Shown here piece by piece: positions 51,389 to 59,543 of a DNA stretch of 64,000 nucleotides. A program made the translations under genes and the position numbers. The DNA lies in assembly GCA_965204465.1 (NCBI GenBank), contig CBDBES010000002.1:744001-808000 (forward strand), given 5' to 3'. The DNA is from CBDBES01 sp965204465 (GTDB taxonomy: Bacteria > Spirochaetota > Leptospiria > Turneriellales > CBDBES01). How positions within the stretch are numbered: the first letter of the stretch is position 1; the number at the start of each line of letters is the position of its first letter. The notes under the pieces are model-generated. The model worked only from the letters and a program-made list of their open reading frames with translations. It ran no database searches and was not told the origin of the DNA.

Positions 51389-52169
51389 TTCAAAAATATA
51401 TGAATCAGAACTGAGTCACATTCGTACTAAGCCAAGGCCGAACAAATTTAAATACAAGGTCTACCATTTTTTTCTTGACCTGGATGAAATTGGAAATATG
51501 AAACATATCAATGGATTGTTAGGTTATGAAAAATTTTCTCTCCTTAGTTTCTTTGAAAAAGATCATCTAAAGTTTGCTCCCAACCATGCCAATTTACCCC
51601 TTAAGGATCGTGTAAAAAACTATTTGAGTGAAAATAAAATAGAGTTTGTTCCTGAGAAGATATTTCTATTAACTCACCTTAGAGTTTTGCATTATGTTTT
51701 TAATCCAGTTAGTTTATATTACTGCTATGATTCCAAAAACAATCTCAGGCTCGTACTCGCCGAGGTTAATAATACATTCTTAGAACAAAAGGGATACATC
51801 ATTGATATGCAAAACTCTGAAAATAAAATACAAGATAAGAATTTTTATGTTTCTCCTTTTATTCATCACAACTGCAAATTTGAATTTAAAATAACAAACC
51901 CTAATGAAAATATCTTCCTGAACATAAACTCAAAGAATGAAAAAACAAATGAAATTATATTGACGGGCATTTTAAAAGGTTCAAGATCAGAGATCACCAC
52001 TAAAAACCTAATAAGGTTGAATTTTAAATACCCATTGGTGACATTCAAGGTGATATTCCTTATTCATTGGCAGGCCTTTAAATTATTCCTTAAAAAGGTA
52101 ACTTATTTTAGCAAAAAAGAAACGGATTCAAAAATATTAAAATCTCAGGAGGCACAAAATGCAAGTTGA
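51381..52169 (+). CDS. DUF1365 family protein
   Basis: About 262 residues from the ATG at 51381 (AGGAAG upstream; a GTG 12 bases earlier is less likely). Family features: KIYESELSHIRTKPRPNKFKYKVYHFFLDLDEI, GYEKFSLLSFFEKDHLKF, LTHLRVLHYVFNPVSLYYCYDSKNNLRLVLAEVNNTFLEQKGY, and FYVSPFIHHNCKFEFKI. DUF1365 proteins are nearly always next to an amine oxidase-like gene and a Cfa gene. Function is not established as far as I know. It overlaps the genes on both sides. Confidence 0.9.
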   Translation: MFNSKIYESELSHIRTKPRPNKFKYKVYHFFLDLDEIGNMKHINGLLGYEKFSLLSFFEKDHLKFAPNHANLPLKDRVKNYLSENKIEFVPEKIFLLTHLRVLHYVFNPVSLYYCYDSKNNLRLVLAEVNNTFLEQKGYIIDMQNSENKIQDKNFYVSPFIHHNCKFEFKITNPNENIFLNINSKNEKTNEIILTGILKGSRSEITTKNLIRLNFKYPLVTFKVIFLIHWQAFKLFLKKVTYFSKKETDSKILKSQEAQNAS

Positions 52170-53433
52170 TAATGAAAATTTAGATTTAAAAAGAAGAAAA
52201 AAACCCAAATCATTTTTTGAAGCGCTTCTGGTATATGCCTTTAAAAAGACCAGGGTAGGGCAATTGATCTTTGTATATGAAAATGATCATGAATATCAAT
52301 CCTTCGGTGACCCTTCGTCCCCAAAGGTCGTGATCAGAGTGCGGGATAAACGTTTTTTTGAGAGAGTGATCTTATACGGCGATATTGGTTTTGGGGAGGC
52401 CTATATCTTAGGGTATTGGACCACCTCCCAGATAAAAGATGTTTTAAATTGGGCTATTGATAATAAAGACTACCTACCTACATTTGCAGGCGGTAAATTG
52501 AGCGGGTACTTTATAAACCTACTCGGGTTTATCAATAAAATACAGCATCTTCTTAGGCCCAATAGTCGAAAGATGGTCAGAAAAAATATTTCCGATCACT
52601 ATGATCTATCCAATGATTTTTTTAAGCTCATGCTAGACCGCACGATGACCTATTCATCGGCGATATTTAAGAACGGCGGCGAAGCTTTAGATCAGGCTCA
52701 AATCAATAAATACGACAGACTTTGCAATACATTGAGGCTAGAGAGTACAGACCATCTATTAGAAATAGGCTGCGGCTGGGGCGGATTCGCTGTATATGCG
52801 GCCCGAAAATATAAATGTAAAATTGATGCCATAACTATTTCGGTAGAACAATTCAACTATGTTAAAGAATTAATTGAAACTCAAGAATTATCAGAATATA
52901 TCAATGTTGAGTTAAAAGATTACCGATCAATCAAAGGAAAGTATGATAAAATCGTATCTATTGAAATGGTAGAAGCGCTAGGGTTCAGGTATTTGGATAC
53001 TTTCTTCAGAAAATGCGCGGAAGCATTAAAAAGCAACGGTCTCATGGCCATTCAATGCATCACATTTCCAGATCCACATTACAGGACCTATCTAAAAAAC
53101 ACAAATTTTATTCAAAGATATATTTTCCCAGGCTCTGATCTGCTTTCTACGAAAGAAATTATAAAATCATTGGATAGAACCTCAGATTTGATGATCTGGG
53201 ACATAAAGAGCATAGGTTTAGATTACGCAAAAACCCTGACAAAGTGGAAGAAAAATTTCATGAGCAACCTTCCTGAAATTCGTAGTCTTACTTTCGATGA
53301 TGCCTTCATTAGGAAGTGGAATTTTTATTTGGACTATTGTATCGCTGGTTTTGAGAGCCTCTATTTAAATGCAGTCCAGATATTATTTTCAAGGCCACTG
53401 AATAAGACAATTATATTCGATCGTGATCAATGA
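52159..53433 (+). CDS. cfa: Cyclopropane-fatty-acyl-phospholipid synthase
   Basis: 424 residues with a GGAGG ribosome-binding site. This is a classic full-length Cfa: an N-terminal lipid-recognition domain (GDIGFGEAYILGYWTTSQIKDVL), ISDHYDLSNDFFKLMLDRTMTYSSAIF, the SAM site LLEIGCGWGGFAVYAARKYKCKIDAITIS, KYDKIVSIEMVEALGFRYLDTFF and the Cys-containing IQCITFPDPHY. The enzyme adds methylene from SAM to acyl double bonds in membrane phospholipids. The usual bicarbonate-binding Glu lies in the IEMVEA block. Last gene of the operon that starts at 46878. Confidence 0.93.
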   Translation: MQVDNENLDLKRRKKPKSFFEALLVYAFKKTRVGQLIFVYENDHEYQSFGDPSSPKVVIRVRDKRFFERVILYGDIGFGEAYILGYWTTSQIKDVLNWAIDNKDYLPTFAGGKLSGYFINLLGFINKIQHLLRPNSRKMVRKNISDHYDLSNDFFKLMLDRTMTYSSAIFKNGGEALDQAQINKYDRLCNTLRLESTDHLLEIGCGWGGFAVYAARKYKCKIDAITISVEQFNYVKELIETQELSEYINVELKDYRSIKGKYDKIVSIEMVEALGFRYLDTFFRKCAEALKSNGLMAIQCITFPDPHYRTYLKNTNFIQRYIFPGSDLLSTKEIIKSLDRTSDLMIWDIKSIGLDYAKTLTKWKKNFMSNLPEIRSLTFDDAFIRKWNFYLDYCIAGFESLYLNAVQILFSRPLNKTIIFDRDQ

Positions 53434-53490
53434 TCCTAAAGTTTAAAGAGAACAGGTAGAAGTATTGTCTATACCAAAAGGTCAATGATG

Positions 53491-54285
53491 CTATTTTTTC
53501 CGAACTCCCGGAAAAAATAAGTTTGTTCTTCGCTTATATTCCTGGTATTCAGGCTTCTTTCCATGCTTTTGATCTGCCATTGCCTGTAGCAGAGGAATTC
53601 CACTGATCTTGAGCAGCAATACCGTAATAAAAATAGGACTAATGATCGTGATCCACTCCCAGCCTTTTAGCATGGGCATCACGATTACAAAGAGACCCCA
53701 CCAAAGCAGTGCTTCTCCAAAATAGTTAGGATGCTGGGAATATGCCCAGAGTCCGCTTTCAATCCAGCGATCTTTATTTTTAGGATCATTCTTGAAGCGA
53801 AATTTTTGATAATCTGCAATGGACTCCAATAGAAAACCGATAATCCACATAACAATGCCCAGATTCTCAAAGAACCCCCATTTCCCTACGCTTGCAGAGG
53901 TGGTGAAAGTCATGGTGAAGGGCAACATGATCACCCAAATAGCAACAGCTTGCAACATCCAGAAAGAAGCTAAACTCATAAAGTTATTTCTTCGCTCATC
54001 AAAACGAGGGTCCTCCCCCATTTTAAGAATACGGATGAAAAGATAGAGCACGATGCGTACTCCCCAAATGATGATCAGTAAATAACATAGTTTGAGTTGC
54101 AAAGAAACGTCCGGTTGAAAAACGAGAACAATACCAGCAAGAACAATGAAAGTAAGCCCATAACTGAGATCGGTGATTTTATCTGTCTTAAATACAAATG
54201 CTATTATAAAGAAGGGTATCTGTATACCTAAAACAATGATTGCAGAAGATAATAGTGAATAATGATCAAACTCAAAAAAAAACAT
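53491..54285 (-). CDS. DUF1295 membrane protein (steroid 5-alpha-reductase/ICMT-like)
   Basis: 264 residues with six or seven hydrophobic helices. The C-terminal part has the family motif: YQKFRFKNDPKNKDRWIESGLWAYSQHPNYFGEALLWWGLFVI. This is the NAD(P)H- or SAM-binding region common to 5-alpha reductases and isoprenylcysteine methyltransferases. DUF1295 genes occur in similar fatty-acid clusters, so it may reduce a lipid. It converges on the cfa operon with about 60 bp between the stops. Confidence 0.88.
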   Translation of the reverse strand: MFFFEFDHYSLLSSAIIVLGIQIPFFIIAFVFKTDKITDLSYGLTFIVLAGIVLVFQPDVSLQLKLCYLLIIIWGVRIVLYLFIRILKMGEDPRFDERRNNFMSLASFWMLQAVAIWVIMLPFTMTFTTSASVGKWGFFENLGIVMWIIGFLLESIADYQKFRFKNDPKNKDRWIESGLWAYSQHPNYFGEALLWWGLFVIVMPMLKGWEWITIISPIFITVLLLKISGIPLLQAMADQKHGKKPEYQEYKRRTNLFFPGVRKK

Positions 54286-54298
54286 ATATCAGTCTCTC

Positions 54299-54434
54299 CT
54301 AGGCCTTAATGATCAGGCCAGCCTTCTCCCGGCATTAAAATTGTCAAAAACCAGGTACCATACAGACATAGGCCTTTCTTCCTTTTAACCCTACGGGCAC
54401 AGGTTTTTCCATAAAAAAAAAGAAAGAAAGTAAA
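54299..54434. repeat. 3' flank shared by the three GLUG lipoprotein genes
   Basis: Contains accctacgggcacaggttttt and a run of a/g bases just before the lipoprotein stop, matching 17912-17950 and 44220-44260, and more loosely 42549-42580. The hairpin array found beyond this motif at the other two loci is absent here; only GGCCT/AGGCC (54302-54319) can pair. Confidence 0.6.
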
Positions 54435-56972
54435 TTATTTTTTAAACCTATATCTACGAGTATAACTAGCCGTATCAGGCGAGGCGCCCCTGGTAAAGGT
54501 AACCTTTAAATAAAATTCGCTATTTGCTGTAAGAGAATTTACTCCATTGATCACACCTGCATTGGTTACTGTGGGTGGAGTAGCCAAAGCAACACCACTT
54601 GCATCTATTGCATCTTCTATTACATAACTACCTGCAGCAGTACCCTGAACTCCCGTACCAGAAGTAGTAATATCCATGGCGGCATCGTCTATATCATAGA
54701 AGAATACGAAGTCAGTAGCAGAAGGCGTTCCAAGGATAGTATTTGAAAAACGTAAGAAACCAGAAGCCATTCTCACCGCTTGTTCGTCTACTGTTCCAGG
54801 GGTAGAGGCTATAAAGGGATATTCTGACATGGTGCCAAAATTCCATACAAAGTCATCGGAAGAGTCTATCATTCCATCGCCATTACTATCATAGCGGTTA
54901 CTATTCATATCTTCATGCCAGTCGAAGAAAATAGCCAAGGGGACACAGCTGCCTGTATTAGGGGCTATGGGAGCAATGAATTCAGAAGTTGAGAAGCCGC
55001 CTACACAAGTAAGAATAGCTGAATTATTGCCTACGGCAGTATCGGAGACTTCACTACCATTTTCGAATAATGTTGAAGTAATTCGATCATAATAGGAATT
55101 GGTTATACTACTACCAGTATTATTCTGCCCTAACAGGCCGCCTGCATTAGAAGTACCAGCAGAAGAAGAAGAAACATTCCCTGTAGAGTAGGAATTGGTT
55201 ATACTACTACCAGTATTATTCTGCCCTACCAGGCCGCCTGCAAAAGAAAAAGAAGCAGAAGAAGAAACATTCCCTGTAGAGTAGGAATTGGTTATACTAC
55301 TACTATTATTATTCAGCCCTACCAGGCCGCCTGCATTAGAAATAAGAAAAGAAGCAGAAGAAGAAACATTCCCTGTAGAGTAGGAATTGGTTATACTACT
55401 ACTATTATTATTCAGCCCTACCAAGCCGCCTGCATGAGAAGCAAAAGTAGAAGAAGAAGAAGAAACATTTCCCGTAGAGTAGGAATTGGTTATACTACTA
55501 CTATTATTATTCTCCCCTACCAAGCCGCCTGCAGAAGAAGAAAAACCAGAAGAAGAAGAAGAAATATCCACATTCAATAAGCCAATATTCCTGATATTCA
55601 CGCCCGATGTATACCCAAAAAGACCTGCATAAGAGACGCCAGAGGTAAGATTGATATTGATTCTAAGATCGCTTATGGTGAATCCTTTTCCATCTAAAGT
55701 GCCTGTGAATGGCATATCATCAGCGTTATCACAAATGTCATCCACCCCACAGTCCCCAATGGGTTGGAATCCTGTACATGTACCCGTATTGCCTGCGGGG
55801 CATGTATCGGTGGAAATAGAAGAAGCGTTTATGTCTTTACCTAATATATAATGTGCCCCCAGGTGAGAGTCACTACTTCCCATTGCCTGCAATTGCAAAC
55901 CGTTGCATATAATGTATGGATCATTTTCTGTTCCAGCGCCATAATTTTCTCCGTCTATATCGGGGGTAAAATCATTTTCTGCAACAGCACCTGGCTGGGC
56001 GCATGGAGGAACCTCATCATCTATTAGACTGATCATCAAATTTTTATTGGGTAAATTCTCATAACTGGTATCTGTAGAGGATGTGATATGGGTTAATGTG
56101 GACATGATCGGCCCGGAGAGAATATCATTATCCATGAAGACAAGATTTATGGTTTGAGGCATATCCCACTCATCAACGCTGAATGTAATAGAAGTAAAAG
56201 TTACAGAAGTTCCACCTTCATCAATCCTTAGATCATCTGGTGAATTATTGAGGTTAATGTTGATGGTTACATCATGAATGGGTTGCTTTGCCAATACGAT
56301 CATATAGCTATATTGACTATCCGTTCCCTCCGTGAGTTCAATCGTTTCTGGTAGGCTTGCATTATTTTTTTGATAGAGTACCCCTGCCTCAGTGTCTCTG
56401 AGTTTCAATTCTATGGTTCTATTCAGTGTATCTTTATTATTATAATCAGGATCGCCGCTCGTAACGATATGAGTCAAGCTGCCATTGATCGAACTAGACA
56501 TAGTATCATCAGTAAGGGTCAATGTTACCGTTTGGGGGGTATCCCAAGTATCTGTAGCAAATGTAAGGGTGATGGAAGAGTCTGCACCACTTTCATCTTG
56601 GCTGCCAGAAGCAATACTTAAATTAGAAGGAGCATTAGAGGGAAGAGTGATCTCTATTTCTACATTTGCAGTGGGTTGGGAATTTAAAACAATGGTATAT
56701 TCAACCATATTACTATTACTGTCTTCTTCCGTAAGTGTGATCGTATCAGACAATGGTGAGTCGTCTTGTTGTGAATAGGTGATGCCTGCTGGGTCTTGCT
56801 CCATTGGCGGCATTGGAATTGGGTCTCCCCCATTATCGGGCGGTGGAGTCATTGTGTCTCCCCCATTATCGGGCGGTGGAATTGGGCCTGGATCGTCTTT
56901 ATCATCCTTGCAGAAAGACAGGGATAGAATGGCTGCTATAGCAATGATGCTGTACAAGCTATTTATTTTCAT
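54435..56972 (-). CDS. Large surface lipoprotein, Calx-beta-like and GLUG repeats (paralog 3)
   Basis: 845 residues; signal ends LSFC (Cys21). A proline-rich linker with two PPPDNGGD repeats follows, then two Calx-beta-like domains, the Cys-rich YIICNGLQLQAM segment, five GLUG modules and the shared C-terminus. The calcium loop here is DSNGDGMIDSSDDF, a clean type I dockerin/EF-hand pattern. A two-residue difference in the terminal block (SYTRRYRFKK) and other changes make it the most divergent of the three. A TGGAGG ribosome-binding site precedes the ATG. An 18-bp palindrome and a 19-bp tandem repeat lie upstream. Confidence 0.85.
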   Translation of the reverse strand: MKINSLYSIIAIAAILSLSFCKDDKDDPGPIPPPDNGGDTMTPPPDNGGDPIPMPPMEQDPAGITYSQQDDSPLSDTITLTEEDSNSNMVEYTIVLNSQPTANVEIEITLPSNAPSNLSIASGSQDESGADSSITLTFATDTWDTPQTVTLTLTDDTMSSSINGSLTHIVTSGDPDYNNKDTLNRTIELKLRDTEAGVLYQKNNASLPETIELTEGTDSQYSYMIVLAKQPIHDVTININLNNSPDDLRIDEGGTSVTFTSITFSVDEWDMPQTINLVFMDNDILSGPIMSTLTHITSSTDTSYENLPNKNLMISLIDDEVPPCAQPGAVAENDFTPDIDGENYGAGTENDPYIICNGLQLQAMGSSDSHLGAHYILGKDINASSISTDTCPAGNTGTCTGFQPIGDCGVDDICDNADDMPFTGTLDGKGFTISDLRININLTSGVSYAGLFGYTSGVNIRNIGLLNVDISSSSSGFSSSAGGLVGENNNSSSITNSYSTGNVSSSSSTFASHAGGLVGLNNNSSSITNSYSTGNVSSSASFLISNAGGLVGLNNNSSSITNSYSTGNVSSSASFSFAGGLVGQNNTGSSITNSYSTGNVSSSSAGTSNAGGLLGQNNTGSSITNSYYDRITSTLFENGSEVSDTAVGNNSAILTCVGGFSTSEFIAPIAPNTGSCVPLAIFFDWHEDMNSNRYDSNGDGMIDSSDDFVWNFGTMSEYPFIASTPGTVDEQAVRMASGFLRFSNTILGTPSATDFVFFYDIDDAAMDITTSGTGVQGTAAGSYVIEDAIDASGVALATPPTVTNAGVINGVNSLTANSEFYLKVTFTRGASPDTASYTRRYRFKK
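55085..55545. repeat. GLUG-module DNA repeats in paralog 3
   Basis: Five in-frame modules of about 80-95 bp; consecutive ones share runs such as gtagagtaggaattggttat and differ mainly in the serine linker. Confidence 0.8.
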
Positions 56973-57009
56973 TTTTTATTAACCTCCATTTATTAATTAG
57001 AATACCATC

Positions 57010-57027
57010 CCAATTTTATAAAATTGG
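57010..57027. promoter_or_regulatory. 18-bp perfect palindrome upstream of GLUG paralog 3
   Basis: CCAATTTTATAAAATTGG, a perfect inverted repeat without spacer, 38 bases upstream of the lipoprotein ATG. It is well placed for an operator or could overlap the -10 region. Confidence 0.5.
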
Positions 57028-57050
57028 TCATTCTGTTCGATCTTATAGAT

Positions 57051-57088
57051 TATGAAACAGAGTATCAAGTATGAAACAGAGTATCAAG
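57051..57088. repeat. Tandem 19-bp repeat upstream of GLUG paralog 3
   Basis: Two exact copies of tatgaaacagagtatcaag, head to tail, about 80 bases upstream of the lipoprotein start. Confidence 0.9.
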
Positions 57089-57112
57089 TCTTTTTTTATG
57101 CAAGTTTACAAT

Positions 57113-57147
57113 AACCAATGCCGTTAGGCTGTACTTTGTACACATAT
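57113..57147. mobile_element. Orphan end of an IS481-like element
   Basis: 35 bases identical to 30456-30490, the variant end of the IS481-like fragment. It stops exactly where the IS1182-like remnant begins at 57148, so the latter element or a later rearrangement removed the remainder. Confidence 0.75.
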
Positions 57148-58138
57148 GAGCCTGTGCCTCAACACAGAAGAATAATTTACTACATTGTAATCTATATCGT
57201 ATTTTTTGTTCCCGAAGGTTTTTTGATATTTTTTCTCGAAAATACGAAATAATTTCCTGATCTATGCAAGCTGTTCCCGTATCATTTTGCTAAAATTAAA
57301 GGCTATTGCAGCGATTTTTACTTTTGCAGTACAACATTATTTACGCACAGTACAAATAACACAATCAGCAGGTTTAGCATGATAACTTGTATACTTTCTG
57401 CCATCTTCTACATACTCTCTGTGAAACTCTAAACTCTTGCCCTCAGGACAAATAAAATGATCCTCATCTTCATTGTAATTGAAATAATGAGCTTCATATC
57501 CTGAATCTTCTTCTCCTTTTCGTTCTCTCGATACTTCTGATGGAGAAGGAATAAAACCATCAATTTCTTTCTTATGCAAGTATTCCAGATAACCTTCAGA
57601 AGAAGATGCTTATATATTATAACTTTGAGATATTTTTCCATTTCGTTTCATGAATTTTCCATCATCGTTAGTAAAGATACTGAATGAGTGAATACCTCTT
57701 CAATCTCTTTACCGAAACGAACACGAAAGTCTGCAATTGCCCTGAATTTTATTTTATTTCCACCAACAAGATAGCGCATTGCATCGTTTTCTTCACAAGC
57801 CTTTTGAAATTCTCTGCTACTTCTTCAACCACGATGAAAACCATAGAGTAAAACTCCTAACATTAAAGAAGGATGATATGCTTTACCACCCTCATGTGAA
57901 TATCTCTATAGAAAAGGATTCTTATCAAGATTATCTCCCAGAGTATGGGAAAACATCATAACTTGGTCTCTATCGCTTTGTGCAAATCTATTGTTCATAG
58001 GACATAAAAAATAAAAAACAACCTCTGGTAAAGGACGCTTAGAGAATAAAAATTTTACTTATTTAAAAAAGCTGAACTGGGGATTTTATACTCGTTCTTT
58101 TCAAAAATGTAAATGTTTTTAAGTTGAGGTACAGGCTC
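57148..58138 (-). mobile_element. Decayed IS1182-like element (copy B), 991 bp
   Basis: Ends are 16-bp inverted repeats with one mismatch: gagcctgtgcctcaac (57148-57163) and gttgaggtacaggctc (58123-58138). The minus strand encodes a broken transposase from about 57997: MNNRFAQSDRDQVMMFSHTLGDN, then stop, RYSHEGGKAYHPSLMLGVLLYGFHRG, stop, RSSREFQKACEENDAMRYLVGGNKIKFRAIADFRVRFGKEIEEVF, stop, and a last open part at 57337-57579 with the Cys-containing HFICPEGKSLEF block. The C-terminal half of the usual protein is absent. The element lies directly upstream of nuoF. Confidence 0.85.
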
Positions 58139-58187
58139 CTACATCCCCCAAAAAAAATTACTATAAAATCTCAATCGAATTTAAAGA

Positions 58188-59495
58188 GTGGCTATTAATT
58201 ATATGCCTATTCTGGAAAAAAGACTAGTTTTAAGAGATATTGACAAGCCTGATTCACACCTTCTAAGAGTTTACGAAGAAAACGGTGGCTATAAGGCTTT
58301 GCGTAAAATATTGGTAGACGAAAAAAAAAAATGGTCATCAGAAGCCATTATTGAAGAAATAAAGACCTCAAACCTAAGAGGCAGGGGAGGCGCAGGCTTT
58401 CCGACCGGAATGAAATGGAGTTTTGTCCCCTTAAATACAAATGAACCTAAATATGTGGTCTCTAATGCAGATGAATCAGAACCAGGCACTTTTAAAGACA
58501 GATTGATCATTGAAAAGATACCTCATGGAATGATAGAAGGAATGATCATCTGTGGAATTGCCTTGCATAGTTCTCATGGCTTCATTTACATTAGAGGAGA
58601 ATTCTATAAAGGCTGGAGGGTTCTTGAGAAAGCCATTGAGGAGGCATACCAAAAAGGATATCTAGGTGACAATATCATGGGATCCGGATATTCATTTCAT
58701 ATAAGTACTTTCAGGGGTGCTGGGGCTTATATTTGTGGAGAAGAAACTGCTCTGCTAGATAGCCTAGAAGGTAAAAGAGGTCATCCAAGGCTAAAACCTC
58801 CATTCCCTACTGTGAAAGGTCTTTATGGTTGTCCTACTGTAGTAAATAATGTAGAAACATTTGCGGCAGTTCCATGCATTTTCCAAATGGGAGGCAAGGA
58901 ATATGCAAGTTTAGGAGTGGGAAATCCAAAATCGGGAGGTACGAAGGTATATTCTATCTCAGGAAATGTAAAAAAACCAGGAGTATATGAAGTTCCTCTG
59001 GGAGTTAAATTAATTGACATCATTCATGATATTGCGGGGGGATTGATAGAAGGCAGAAAATTAAAAGCGGTTGTTCCGGGAGGAAGTTCAACTCCTATTT
59101 TAAATGCTAAAGAAGTAGAAGATGGAGCTGTTATGGACTATGAAGGAATGGAAGAAAAAGGAAGTTTTCTTGGATCAGGCGGATTGATCGTATTGGATGA
59201 TACAGTAGATATGGTAGAGTTTGCATATAGAACGGCCTATTTCTACTCTAAAGAATCATGTGGTCAATGCACTCCATGCCGTGAAGGTGCTTGGTGGGTA
59301 AAAGATATAATTTATAGGATCAAAAAAGGCCAGGGAAATCAATCTGACATTGACACACTTTTAAGCTTTACCGAAAATATGTGGAATGGAACGACTATAT
59401 GCGCCTTTTCTGATGCTGTCGTAATGGGAATTGCTCCCATTATGCAAAAATTTAGAGTGGAATTTGAAAATGCAATAAAGGTTCCATCTACTTAA
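58188..59495 (+). CDS. nuoF: NADH-quinone oxidoreductase subunit F
   Basis: 435 residues; starts at GTG 58188 or ATG 58203. Holds FMN, binds NADH and carries iron-sulfur cluster N3. Motifs: NLRGRGGAGFPTGMKWSFVP (NADH loop), VVSNADESEPGTFKDR (FMN), GAGAYICGEETALLDSLEGKRGHPRLKPPFP, and the cluster ligands ESCGQCTPCREG plus the later Cys in TTICAFSDAV. Upstream nuo genes (A-E) are not in the window; instead an IS remnant ends 50 bp before this start. nuoH follows after about 50 bp. Confidence 0.96.
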   Translation: MAINYMPILEKRLVLRDIDKPDSHLLRVYEENGGYKALRKILVDEKKKWSSEAIIEEIKTSNLRGRGGAGFPTGMKWSFVPLNTNEPKYVVSNADESEPGTFKDRLIIEKIPHGMIEGMIICGIALHSSHGFIYIRGEFYKGWRVLEKAIEEAYQKGYLGDNIMGSGYSFHISTFRGAGAYICGEETALLDSLEGKRGHPRLKPPFPTVKGLYGCPTVVNNVETFAAVPCIFQMGGKEYASLGVGNPKSGGTKVYSISGNVKKPGVYEVPLGVKLIDIIHDIAGGLIEGRKLKAVVPGGSSTPILNAKEVEDGAVMDYEGMEEKGSFLGSGGLIVLDDTVDMVEFAYRTAYFYSKESCGQCTPCREGAWWVKDIIYRIKKGQGNQSDIDTLLSFTENMWNGTTICAFSDAVVMGIAPIMQKFRVEFENAIKVPST

Positions 59496-59543
59496 TCTAG
59501 TATTTTTATTGGGGAACAAAAGTAATAAAGACATAAAAAAATA

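Noticed and set aside
55085..55545. Regularly spaced direct repeats that could pass for a CRISPR array
   Set aside because: They are in-frame coding repeats of the GLUG lipoprotein, the repeat and spacer parts vary as protein modules, and no cas genes are near. The same holds for 18630-19110 and 44940-45570.
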